Positions 46,527 through 54,943 of a stretch of DNA of 64,000 nucleotides are shown here, piece by piece. Position 1 is the stretch's first letter. Each line of letters begins with the position of its first letter. This DNA is from AWTP1-13 sp963775835. Lineage in GTDB: Bacteria > Pseudomonadota > Alphaproteobacteria > Rhizobiales > Hyphomicrobiaceae. Below the pieces are notes generated by a model that was not told the DNA's origin, did no database searches, and saw only the letters and a list, made by a program, of their open reading frames with translations. Location: positions 1 through 64,000 of the forward strand of contig CAVZKV010000002.1 of assembly GCA_963775835.1 (NCBI GenBank), in the 5' to 3' direction. Both the position numbers and the translations under genes were made by a program.

Positions 46527-47777
46527 ATGGCTGCCTGCCCGCACCTGCCGAGCCGCCGCGAGGCACTGATCGGCTCCGGCGCCCTGTTTGCGTGGACCCA
46601 GTTTCCCAAGCTCGCGCGCGCCGAAGGCCGCGATCCACGCATGCTTGTCATCGTGCTCCGCGGCGCACTTGACGGCCTCGGTGCCGTGGCTCCCGTTGGA
46701 GATCCGGACTGGCTTAGCCTCCGTGGCAACCAGGCTCTGGTGCTGGACGGGCCCACACCGGCTCTGCCCCTCGATTCCTACTTCGCCCTCAACGCGGCGA
46801 TGCCCAACCTACATCGCCTCTACAAGGCGCGGCAGGCCACCATCGTGCACGCCACCGCCACGCCCTATCGCGAGCGCTCCCACTTCGACGGCCAGGACGT
46901 CCTGGAGAGCGGGCTCCCGCAGCCGGGAACGGTCGACACCGGCTGGCTTAACCGGGCGCTGCTGGCTATGGCTTCGGGCGGCCGCGTCGATCCGCGCGGC
47001 GGTCGGGCCGTGGCGGTCGGGCCGGTGACGCCGCTGGTGGTGCGCGGGCAAGCGCCGGTGATGTCGTGGGCTCCCCCGCAGATCCTCCCCGCCAGCGACG
47101 ACACGCAGGCCCGCTTGCTCGATCTCTATCATCACACGGACCCGAGGCTTGCCAGCGCACTCGAAAGTCGCATCCGCCTGGTGGCGCTCGGCCGCGCCGG
47201 CGGCATGGACGGCGGCCCGCCCAACGTGGCCCAGTTGCCGCCGCCCGGCATCGCGCGCGTGCGCGCCTACTTCGCGGAGGCCGCCGGCACCGCGGCCCGC
47301 TATCTCGCCCGTGCGGACGGCCCGCGCGTTGGCGCCATGGGCTTCGTCGGCTGGGACACCCACATCAACGAGGGTGCCGCGTCCGGCCAGCTCGCCAACC
47401 TGCTCGGCGCGCTCGACGGCGCGCTGGCGGCGATCGAGACCAACATGGGCGACAGCTGGCGCGAGACGGTGGTTGCCGTCGTCACCGAGTTCGGACGCAC
47501 CGCCCGCATCAACGGCACCGACGGCACCGACCACGGCACGGGCACGGTGGCGCTGCTGGCCGGCGGCGCTCTCCGGGGCGGACGCATCGTCGCCGACTGG
47601 CCGGGCCTGAAGCCTGCCGACCTCCACGAGGCGCGCGACCTCAAAGCCACCATCGACCTGCGCTCCGTGCTCAAGGGCCTGCTCCGCGACCACCTGCGGG
47701 TGGAGGAGGCGGCGCTGGGAAGCACCGTGTTTCCCGGCAGCACCAATGTGGCGCCCACGGCGGGGCTGGTCGTCTGA
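46527..47777 (+). CDS. DUF1501 family protein with Tat leader
   Basis: 416 residues from ATG 46527, 2 nt after the DUF1800 stop with AGGAGG upstream. Tat-like signal SRREALIGSGALFAWTQF. Sulfatase/alkaline-phosphatase-like fold motifs of DUF1501: MLVIVLRGALDGLGAVAPVG, HATATPYRERSHFDGQDVLE, GWDTHINEG, VVTEFGRTARINGTDGTDHG and GRIVADWPGL. The DUF1800-DUF1501 pair is known from many bacteria but not functionally explained. Second gene of the pair, translationally close-coupled. Confidence 0.88.
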   Translation: MAACPHLPSRREALIGSGALFAWTQFPKLARAEGRDPRMLVIVLRGALDGLGAVAPVGDPDWLSLRGNQALVLDGPTPALPLDSYFALNAAMPNLHRLYKARQATIVHATATPYRERSHFDGQDVLESGLPQPGTVDTGWLNRALLAMASGGRVDPRGGRAVAVGPVTPLVVRGQAPVMSWAPPQILPASDDTQARLLDLYHHTDPRLASALESRIRLVALGRAGGMDGGPPNVAQLPPPGIARVRAYFAEAAGTAARYLARADGPRVGAMGFVGWDTHINEGAASGQLANLLGALDGALAAIETNMGDSWRETVVAVVTEFGRTARINGTDGTDHGTGTVALLAGGALRGGRIVADWPGLKPADLHEARDLKATIDLRSVLKGLLRDHLRVEEAALGSTVFPGSTNVAPTAGLVV

Positions 47778-47970
47778 AGTCGCGCCGCTGCGCGCTGCCA
47801 TGCGGCATGGCCGCCGGCGGATCCGCCCTGCCGCTTGCGCAATGTCCACGGCCGGTCCGTGGGGAACTTTGAACCTCTGCTGGTGGCATGAAGCGTAAGT
47901 GCTCGCTCCATCACCATCATGCCCGGAGACGCGGGAATTCACTATGTCGCATGGCGACGACGCACGAGAT

Positions 47971-48037
47971 ACGTGGATTTCATGCACTCAACGGAGTGCT
48001 GCTTAGCGGGCGCGATGGCGCTTGTTGCTCGCTACCG
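47971..48037. repeat. 66-bp dispersed repeat, copy B (partner 34486-34551)
   Basis: Copy B of the repeat, with a perfect gcactc-aacg-gagtgc hairpin. It lies about 190 nt downstream of the DUF1501 gene, as copy A lies ~110 nt downstream of the small four-cysteine gene. Confidence 0.8.
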
Positions 48038-48260
48038 GCGACACCCACCTTAACGGTGCGACACCGCATTTTTGTGCGGTCATGCGCGATTGGGTTATCG
48101 GAGCGATGGCCTGATTCTGATGCAGTGAGGGGCCAGTGATCGCCTTGATTTCTGTCTAGCGCGCAATCCCGCATCCGAGAGCCTGCGCGCGGCGGCCTTA
48201 CGCAACCCATCCAGCACGCGGTCGTCGGGTAGATCCGCTTTACGTGGGTTCGAGCTGCTC

Positions 48261-48437
48261 GTGGGCGCAGACACTATCGCCACGATTGCGATCATGAGCG
48301 TTGGGTTGCTAGCTGGAATTGTGCTGATCCGAACCTTCCCCAGTTTCTCGCTGGAAACCGTGATAGAGGGTTGTTGGCCATGGCAACGCGCCGCAAAGAA
48401 TGCTGCGCGTGGCGAAGGGATCAACGTTAGTGTATGA
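48261..48437 (+). CDS. Possible small membrane protein
   Basis: Up to 58 residues from GTG 48261 (or 47 from ATG 48294): VGADTIATIAIMSVGLLAGI, VLIRTFPSFSLETVIEGCWP, then a polar tail. One membrane helix followed by a W-P-W region. The frame is also open further upstream (SALRGFELL). No ribosome-binding site was obvious and I do not recognise it. Confidence 0.3.
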   Translation: MGADTIATIAIMSVGLLAGIVLIRTFPSFSLETVIEGCWPWQRAAKNAARGEGINVSV

Positions 48438-48591
48438 CCTAATTCGTGGGTAACTTAATGTCTTCTCCGCCGTTGCAATTTTTTGACCCTATGATCCACG
48501 CGCTTGCGGATGCCCAGGACGTCCCGGATGATAACGAAACGCAATCCACTACTCCGCGATGAAACTCGCGGGGAAATTAGGAGCACTCGAA

Positions 48592-48798
48592 ATGGATGAG
48601 GCAACGATCGACCGCGAGGCGATGGGACGATTAGCGAAAGCGTTGGCGTTTGTTTGCGGCGCTGATCATCCCACGACAGTCGCCCTCAAAACTGCTGCAG
48701 AAAGCGGTACCGAGCGTGATATCAAGAATGCTCGGACTTTGTTCCTCAGATTGAAGCAGAGCGACAGGCGTGCGGCCCTGGCAATGCTTGACGACTAA
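48592..48798 (+). CDS. Small hypothetical protein
   Basis: 68 residues from ATG 48592, preceded by TAGGAG 10 nt upstream (ATG 48559 would add 11). All-helical composition: EATIDREAMGRLAKALAFVC, TTVALKTAAESGTERDIKNA, RTLFLRLKQSDRRAALAMLD. Its 3' end lies inside the dispersed ~195-bp repeat, and it converges with the gene at 48827. Function unknown. Confidence 0.5.
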   Translation: MDEATIDREAMGRLAKALAFVCGADHPTTVALKTAAESGTERDIKNARTLFLRLKQSDRRAALAMLDD

Positions 48799-48951
48799 CC
48801 GCGTGCCGATCATGATCCGCTTAACCTCAGTGCCGCCACTCCTTGCGTGGAGACGCGGCACCGGTCTTGGCACGCTTGTCGAGTTCGGTCGCTAGCGCAA
48901 TCAGCCGTTGAATAAGTGGCCGGATTACCGGAATGATCGTTTGCAGACGCT
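48757..48951. repeat. Copy 2 of ~195-bp dispersed repeat (partner 12397-12593)
   Basis: Spans the 3' ends of the two convergent hypothetical genes at 48592-48798 and 48827-49207. Differs from copy 1 by scattered substitutions and small indels; frames are intact here, so this is probably the source copy. Confidence 0.85.
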
Positions 48952-49207
48952 TCACTTCGGCGAGGTCGCTGGCACCAATTTCGTCTTTTTGCCAGCGGTT
49001 CAGCTGCCGTGAATGAACGGCCAGAAGGTTGAGGGCATCTTTTGCTTCCTGCAAAGTGAACGCAACGATTGACGGGGGCAGCGTCGCGGCGGGATCGGCG
49101 AGGAGTTTTTTGATCCGGGAAATGTCGGCCTTGAGGCTCTGCTCCGCACCGTCGAGGAGCTCGCGGATCTCAGGAAGCGCAGAGATGGGTAAATATGATG
49201 ACGGCAT
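48827..49207 (-). CDS. Helical hypothetical protein
   Basis: 126 residues from ATG 49207 (MPSSYLPISALPEIRELLDG); an in-frame ATG at 49258 is possible. Almost entirely helical and charged: AEQSLKADISRIKKLLADPA, QEAKDALNLLAVHSRQLNRW, LIQRLIALATELDKRAKTGA. Its last 41 codons are duplicated at 12469-12593. No family recognised. Confidence 0.55.
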   Translation of the reverse strand: MPSSYLPISALPEIRELLDGAEQSLKADISRIKKLLADPAATLPPSIVAFTLQEAKDALNLLAVHSRQLNRWQKDEIGASDLAEVKRLQTIIPVIRPLIQRLIALATELDKRAKTGAASPRKEWRH

Positions 49208-49524
49208 AGATGCCTCGTGTGCAAGCCCGCAATCTAGCAGATGGACGCGGCTCGTCACTTGCTGTTATCTCATCAAAATGGTGACCTGGTGGATGAGGTC
49301 AAAGATCACGAACGCCAGCTGGCCAGGCGAACTCGTGCGCATCTGCCATCAGCCGGTAGAAGTGCGCGTAGCCGCGAGTATCGATCGAAGCGCTGCGACG
49401 AGCGCGCGAGGTCAACTGCCCGAGCTGTGGAGCGCCTACGCGCGCCTGCTTCCGAAAGGCACGGCCGCGGTGAGCGAGTGGCAGCGGCTCAGCAACTCGC
49501 ACGCAGCCCTGCACTGATAGCGCC

Positions 49525-49914
49525 ATGCCGACGAACGATCGACTTCTCAAGCGTTTGAGGAAGAAGGCGAAGAGGGGAATGCGCGGCTGGCCTGCCGCGA
49601 CCATTGTGTTCTACGGTCCGAACCTAAGCCGGGCCACTAAAGTGGCCGTTGGCATCGTGCCATCCGAAGGCGCCGAGCCGGCCGAAATGCGGGACTGGAA
49701 AGTAGAAACTGGCGACGTGCGCGCGGACACAGCCGTCGCCGGCAAGATCCTCGAGTTCATCGAGAGTCATGGCGTCCTCTCAATCATTATGGCTGATGGC
49801 ATCATGGGCTGCCCGCACCAGGAAGGCATCGACTATGAGGGGGAATGGTGCCCATCTCCCGACTGCACATTCTGGCATGGGCGCGACCGCTTTACGGGGA
49901 AGCCAATCCAATAA
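49525..49914 (+). CDS. Conserved hypothetical protein with Cys/His-rich tail
   Basis: 129 residues. A basic start (RLLKRLRKKAKRGMRGWPAA) leads to a beta-rich middle (TIVFYGPNLSRATKVAVGIV) and a C-terminal motif IMGCPHQEGIDYEGEWCPSP, DCTFWHGRDRFTGKP. The C-P-H ... W-C-P-S-P-D-C ... W-H-G arrangement could bind a metal. I recall related unannotated proteins in rhizobial genomes. Stands alone. Confidence 0.6.
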   Translation: MPTNDRLLKRLRKKAKRGMRGWPAATIVFYGPNLSRATKVAVGIVPSEGAEPAEMRDWKVETGDVRADTAVAGKILEFIESHGVLSIIMADGIMGCPHQEGIDYEGEWCPSPDCTFWHGRDRFTGKPIQ

Positions 49915-50477
49915 GGCGGTAATACCGCTGTCCGACGCCCTGGAAAAGCGACCCCCCGTTAGCTAACCAGCTCCTCGCCGCCTCTGCCTTGAGCCCGCAC
50001 ACCAGGCAGATCGCGTGAAAACCTAAGGGCGATCCCGGTCAGCGGGGTAAGCATACCTGGACCGCCGAATGGCCGCGTGGTGTGTGCGATAGCAGCCGGG
50101 GCCTAGCCTGGCATAAGTGCGCCTACACCAAGCTTCGGTGCAAAGCTTGCTTCGATCAATCGAACGCACGACGCAACAGAAGTTGCATTTCACGCGACCG
50201 TTCGGTCAGGAAACTCGTGGAAACCGTGTCGGTTAGTGCCACTAGGCCGACCACCTTCACCTGAGCGTCAACTTACGCGGCTGTCCGAGATGCCGTAGAA
50301 TGAGGCGCGGGGTGCAGCACCAATAGGGGCGCATTTTACGGGGTCAGTGGTTCGAGATTTATGCATGCCGTGGAGTGGCGCGCTGCGCTACCATCACTTC
50401 CCTAGCCGAAGATATGCCGGACGCGACGAGCCGGCAGTCGATTGGTAAGCACCGTCAACAGAAAGGTGAGCTGCTTC
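49915..50477. other. Gene-free interval
   Basis: About 560 bp upstream of the Gfo/Idh/MocA gene. No recognisable coding, RNA or repeat signal. Confidence 0.4.
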
Positions 50478-51533
50478 ATGTCGGAAAAGAAGATCCGCGT
50501 CGGCCTAATCGGAGCCGGCGGCAACACCAGAGCCTTGCATATTCCAGGTTTCGCAAAGCAGGACGACGTACAGATCGTCGCTGTCGCCAACCAGACGCGA
50601 GAATCGAGCCAACGGGTTGCCCACGAGTTTGCCATTCCCAAAATTCATGACCATTGGCAATCGCTTCTAGAAGACGCGAGCATCGATGCCGTCTGTATCG
50701 GCACATGGCCCTATATGCATGCCCCTCTGACCATCGCTGCGCTCGAGGCCGGGAAGCACGTTCTCTGCGAAGCGCGCATGGCCATGGACCATAGTGAAGC
50801 CCGCGCCATGCTAGAGGCGTCGCTCCGCCGTCCCGCCCTAACTGCTCAGATTGTCCCCGCGCCCCATACGCTAGCGTTCGACCGCACCATCATCGAAATG
50901 ATCGCGGGTGGATATATCGGCGAGTTGATCTCTATCGATGCACGCATTGCTGCTGCCCGGGCCTATCCGGATGGCTCCGCCCAGCTGCATTGGCGTCAGA
51001 ACCGAGTATTTTCTGGCGACAACATTATGAGCATGGGTATCTGGTACGAAGCGATGATGCGATGGGTAGGCCCCGCAAGGTCAGTCATGGCGGTTGCCCA
51101 GAGCGTTGTCAGGCATCGGCATGACGCATCAGGTCGTCGGGTGCCGATGGAGATCCCCGATCATATCGACGTCATCGGGGCTATGGCCCAAGGTGGGCAG
51201 ATGCACCTCAATGTTTCGACAGTGCTGGGCCACGCCCCGGACTTGGCGGACGTACACATATTCGGTACGGACGGTACAATCCGGTTGCGGCAACCAGTCG
51301 GTGGCGCCTTGGCGCTTTCTGCCGGCAAGCGCGGCAAGGGCGAGTTGGAGCCGGTAGAGGTTGATCCTGCGAAACGCGGCGGATGGCGAGTGGAGGAAGA
51401 GTTCGTCAACTCTATCCGGGGCGTGGAGCGCGTGACACACACGGACTTAGTTACTGGCGTCAAATACATGGAATGGACGACGGCAGTAAGCCAATCGCTG
51501 CACAAAAACCAGGCGGTGCTGTTGCCGCTTTAA
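50478..51533 (+). CDS. Gfo/Idh/MocA-family oxidoreductase
   Basis: 351 residues from ATG 50478 (AGGTGA about 9 nt upstream). Rossmann N-terminus KIRVGLIGAGGNTRALHIPG, then SIDAVCIGTWPYMHAPLTIA, LEAGKHVLCEARMAMDHSEA (the family's E-K-P-like position reads E-A-R here). The C-terminal alpha/beta domain includes the substrate-site region GDNIMSMGIWYEAMMRWVG, where the usual D-x-G-x-H histidine is replaced. Likely an NAD(P)-dependent dehydrogenase of sugars or related polyols; the two atypical positions suggest altered chemistry. No pathway neighbours. Confidence 0.85.
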   Translation: MSEKKIRVGLIGAGGNTRALHIPGFAKQDDVQIVAVANQTRESSQRVAHEFAIPKIHDHWQSLLEDASIDAVCIGTWPYMHAPLTIAALEAGKHVLCEARMAMDHSEARAMLEASLRRPALTAQIVPAPHTLAFDRTIIEMIAGGYIGELISIDARIAAARAYPDGSAQLHWRQNRVFSGDNIMSMGIWYEAMMRWVGPARSVMAVAQSVVRHRHDASGRRVPMEIPDHIDVIGAMAQGGQMHLNVSTVLGHAPDLADVHIFGTDGTIRLRQPVGGALALSAGKRGKGELEPVEVDPAKRGGWRVEEEFVNSIRGVERVTHTDLVTGVKYMEWTTAVSQSLHKNQAVLLPL

Positions 51534-52145
51534 CCGGGAACGACAAATGCCAGCACGACGAGGAAGGCGTTAGTCGCAATGCCGGTAACGATCCTTGACA
51601 CTCCGCGAAGCGCCTTCATCGTTCCGCTACCGGTCGACCAATTCAGTGCTTGGGCATCTCGTGAAATTTGGGGATGCCCAGCTGACCTATCGGTTCTTGC
51701 ACGACTACTCGCTCGCCCACCGTTGGCTGGAGCCAACTTGCGGGGAGAGCTGCAACCGCCATCGACCTGCTGGCGGGGGCCAGATACTGGCACCAGGAGG
51801 CGTCCCTGAAATTCGACCTGACAGGCAGCTTGGACCTCAGTGGTGTCGCGCAACCGCGCGATTGCCCGCAGCGGAGATGTGGACTGGGTCGACCCCCTTG
51901 TCGGCTTCAGAGTTCGCCAACAATTGGCCCCGGGTCAGGCATTGGTGTTCCGGCCCGATGTGGGTGGCTTTGACGCCGGCAACTTGGGCACGACACGCTC
52001 GCAGAGCACTCCGGGTGCGACCCGATGCGTGGTGTGGGAGCGAGGGCATAGGGTACCTTCCTTCAGTGTTCTGAGGGATTACACGGATATAAGGGACGAT
52101 CCTAGCTGATCTAGCCTCCACGAGGCTCAAGCTTCGGGAGGGCTC
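51534..52145. other. Gene-poor interval
   Basis: About 610 bp. Overlapping frames on both strands (for example plus 51595-52074, minus 51837-52130) lack a domain I can name. Confidence 0.35.
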
Positions 52146-52529
52146 ATGCGCTCACATCGGTTTCGCAATGAAATTGTGTCGGCAACGGGTCTGCTCGTAA
52201 TTTTGCTGAGCAGTGTGCCCGCTGGGGCCTGTGGATGGCGGTGTGACGGGTCCCCCGGCAACCGAAGAGTCACGGGCCCATACGGCTATCAGGCCTATAT
52301 TCCCGCGAGGCCTCGTGTGCGCTTTCCCAGCCGCGCGGTCCTGGCGAATACGCCCCGGGTTCCTGGGGGCAGTACAACCTTGGATCCGCCGGGCCTCATG
52401 ACCACGCAAGGTATCCTGGAAAGTCCGATTCCGGGTCCGGGCCCAACGTTGCTTGGATCGGGCGGGCCTGTGTATGGCTATAACCCTTTTGGACCGACGA
52501 AGGTGAAGCGGCATCGCCCCAGGGGATGA
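52146..52529 (+). CDS. Small secreted Pro/Gly-rich protein
   Basis: 127 residues from ATG 52146, with GGAGGG just upstream. Signal peptide IVSATGLLVILLSSVPAGAC. The mature region is rich in Gly, Pro, Arg and Tyr (VTGPYGYQAYIPARPRVRFP, GSGGPVYGYNPFGPTKVKRH), as in many rhizobial surface proteins. Two Cys near the new N-terminus (ACGWRC). Not recognised. Confidence 0.45.
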   Translation: MRSHRFRNEIVSATGLLVILLSSVPAGACGWRCDGSPGNRRVTGPYGYQAYIPARPRVRFPSRAVLANTPRVPGGSTTLDPPGLMTTQGILESPIPGPGPTLLGSGGPVYGYNPFGPTKVKRHRPRG

Positions 52530-52904
52530 CGCGCATCGGCAATAAGGGAAGGTCGTCGGGGGCTCGTTACCCAATCGTGCGGGTGGTGCCGGGGGAGCTT
52601 CCGCGAGCACCATAAATCCCAGATGATCTCTGCAGGAAGATGAAGGGAACCCGCGCGGTTTCGTTCGCCAATCACTCGTCGAATGCCGAAACAAGCACGA
52701 CAGCGCAGGTGATGCCGGCAAGCGCGAAAGATAGCCCAGTACCTCCCACATTTGCTGGACCTCTGCTCGTGAACCTCTACCGTTCACAGATCTATTCGCG
52801 CTTTCGGCATCCGTCGGCGTGTTGCTGGCGGCCCGACGCGAACTATGCCTCCCGCCCGGCTGTTTGCGGCGACCTGCTGTTCCGTGCAGGTAAGATCGCA
52901 CTAC

Positions 52905-53453
52905 TTCGGCGATTCGGCGTCCCGTCAAGCGTTTCTCTCCCAAGTTGAGCAGGATCGGAGCAGCAATGAATATGGAGGAGCTGGTCGCCAGCACCAGGCC
53001 GAACAGTAGGACGACGGCAAACTCGCGCAGGGCCGGGCCACCGAAAAGCGCCAGTGGCACGATCGCCAGAAAGAACGCGACCGAGGTGCCGATGGTTCGC
53101 GTCAGGGTCCCGTTGATGCTGAGATCAATCAGCTCGGCGAGTGGCATCTTCTTGAAGCGCGTCAGGTTCTCGCGCACGCGGTCGTAGACGACAATCTTGT
53201 CGTTGATCGAGAAGCCCATGATGGTGAGGATTGCCGCGATCGACGCGAGGTTGAATTCGAACCCCGTCAGGGCGAAGAAGCCGGCCGTCTTGGTGAGGTT
53301 GAGGAACATCGCGTCGGGCTCGACCAGTTGCGCGACTACTGCGAGGACTGTGGTCGCGGCAAGCTTGCGCTGGTGTTGAAAGAAGGTAGCGAGCACTTGC
53401 TCACCTTTAATCTCTACAGTGCTGACACGCTGAAAGCGCTCATCGCGCCTCAC
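52905..53453 (-). pseudogene. secF: secF relic (protein-export membrane protein, C-terminal half)
   Basis: Minus strand carries the SecF C-terminal membrane domain: FFALTGFEFNLASIAAILTI, MGFSINDKIVVYDRVRENLT, KMPLAELIDLSINGTLTRTI, LREFAVVLLFGLVLATSSSI, FIAAPILLNLGEKRL. Ahead of it is a garbled part (RFQRVSTVEIKGEQVLATFF) where the F-R-F-E-W-Q segment should be. No secD and no N-terminal membrane helix are present. The frame continues as nonsense past 52905. It is an extra copy, so housekeeping SecF must be elsewhere. Confidence 0.65.
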
Positions 53454-53737
53454 GCAACTGTCGTGGCTCTGGGGCCATTGATCTCTTCCTCAATCGGTTC
53501 GCGCCGGATGGCAAGTGGACCGGGAATCTCATCAACTGTCTGCCCGGTCGCCAGGAGGTCGTGAACAAGCTAAAAGAGATCGAGGAGTTCTCTATGTCGT
53601 CTCCCCGGCTGGATCGACCACGGCACACACGTGCTCATCGTCGCGCAACCGAAGCCGGTGGCAACTAAGCACCCCATTGTCGGCGACGCGCCCGCAACCC
53701 TCGTGACCTCGACTTGATGTGCGGGTCTCGGCGTCGG

Positions 53738-54184
53738 TTATTGCGCCGTGGCCACATTGTAGAGTGCGGCGGCGTCAACGGCCTCACGAAGCTTGCGCAG
53801 CACCTCGCGATCCCTCAGCTTGCGAGCAACGGCGGCGAGACAATTCAGCTGGTCGAGCTGGGAGGCCGCCGGCAGCACGAGCAGGAAGACGATGTCCACC
53901 GGTTGGCCATCAATGGCATCAAACTCAATAGGCTGCTTGAGGCGGACGAGGAGCCCGAACGGCTTGCTGACCTCTCGGAAACGGGCATGGGGGATGGAGA
54001 CGCCGGCGCCAATTCCCGTCGAGCCAAGCTCATCGCGCTTCTCGATTTCGTTTGCCACTGCTTTCGCCGACAGACCAAGCGCAGACGCGGCGCGAGCGGC
54101 CAGCTCCTGTAGCAAACTCGCCTTATCGCCGGCGCGGACGTCGATGGCGACGTTGGATGCCGACAAGAAGTCCTTGATTTTCAT
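53738..54184 (-). CDS. ptsN: Nitrogen-type phosphotransferase EIIA (EIIA-Ntr)
   Basis: 148 residues. PTS EIIA type-2 domain: IKDFLSASNVAIDVRAGDKA, EIEKRDELGSTGIGAGVSIP, and the phospho-histidine H66 in SIPHARF. EIIA-Ntr relays phosphate from PtsP/PtsO and regulates nitrogen, carbon and potassium processes; in E. coli the dephospho form binds KdpD and stimulates it. It follows kdpE on the same strand with a 69-nt gap, so it is probably part of, or coupled to, the kdp transcript. A kdp-dedicated paralogue is the best reading. Confidence 0.9.
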   Translation of the reverse strand: MKIKDFLSASNVAIDVRAGDKASLLQELAARAASALGLSAKAVANEIEKRDELGSTGIGAGVSIPHARFREVSKPFGLLVRLKQPIEFDAIDGQPVDIVFLLVLPAASQLDQLNCLAAVARKLRDREVLRKLREAVDAAALYNVATAQ

Positions 54185-54253
54185 TTGTGTTCCTGGGCTG
54201 AAAACTTGGTTGCTTCACCTGCAAAACGGATCCCCATCGGACCTCAACGTTTC

Positions 54254-54943
54254 TCAGTCGGGTGCCCGCAACCTGTAGCCGATGCCGATCTCGGTCATGA
54301 TGTACTGCGGGCGCTCGGGATCGGCCTCGATCTTCTGGCGCAGCTGGCGCACATAGACGCGCAGATATTGTGGGTCGGTCGGTTCGTTCCACAGCTCCTG
54401 GATCAGAAACCTGTGGGTGAGCACCTTGCCGGCGTGCTGCACAAGCAACCGGAGCAGGTCGTACTCCTTGGGTGAGAGCTTGACCTCCCTGTCGCCCAGC
54501 TTCACGATCCGGCGCACGAGATCGACGCTCAAGTCACCAACATGGAATACCGGTCGTTCCCCGTGTACTTGGAGCTGATGGCGCAATGCCGCGCACATGC
54601 GCGCGAAGAGCTCATCCATCCCGAACGGCTTGGTCACGTAGTCATCGGCGCCAAGATCGAGGGCAGCGACCTTGCCAGCCTCATCGCCGCGGCTCGATAG
54701 CACGACGACAGGCAGGTTCTGGTGGCGATGCCGAATTCTGCGCAAGAGATCATGACCGTCGATGTCGGGCAGGCCGAGGTCAAGGATCACGAGGGCCGGC
54801 TTCTTGGCAAGCAGTTCGAGTGCCGTCTTTCCATTCGCAGCCTCGAGCACCTCGTAGCCCTGCGAGCTAAGCCCCATGCGCAGCAGCTTGCGAATGGGCG
54901 GTTCGTCGTCGATGACCAGGATTTTCAGCGAGGCAGTGCTCAT
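54254..54943 (-). CDS. kdpE: KdpE response regulator
   Basis: 229 residues. Receiver domain with phospho-acceptor D55 (ALVILDLGLPDIDGH), acidic pocket DDEPP, and the conserved VVLSSRGDEAGKVAALDLGA, DDYVTKPFGMDELFARM. C-terminal OmpR/PhoB winged helix: GDREVKLSPKEYDLLRLLVQ, GKVLTHRFLIQELWNEPTD, YLRVYVRQLRQKIEADPE. Start overlaps the kdpD stop by 4 nt. Activates kdp transcription on potassium limitation. Confidence 0.94.
   Translation of the reverse strand: MSTASLKILVIDDEPPIRKLLRMGLSSQGYEVLEAANGKTALELLAKKPALVILDLGLPDIDGHDLLRRIRHRHQNLPVVVLSSRGDEAGKVAALDLGADDYVTKPFGMDELFARMCAALRHQLQVHGERPVFHVGDLSVDLVRRIVKLGDREVKLSPKEYDLLRLLVQHAGKVLTHRFLIQELWNEPTDPQYLRVYVRQLRQKIEADPERPQYIMTEIGIGYRLRAPD

Noticed and set aside
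46809..47987. 392-aa minus-strand open frame opposite DUF1501
   Set aside because: Shadow of a high-GC gene; no start signal or motif.
52152..52904. C-terminal half of the 433-aa minus-strand frame containing the secF relic
   Set aside because: After GEKRL the translation has no SecF or other similarity and overlaps a plausible secreted protein on the plus strand.
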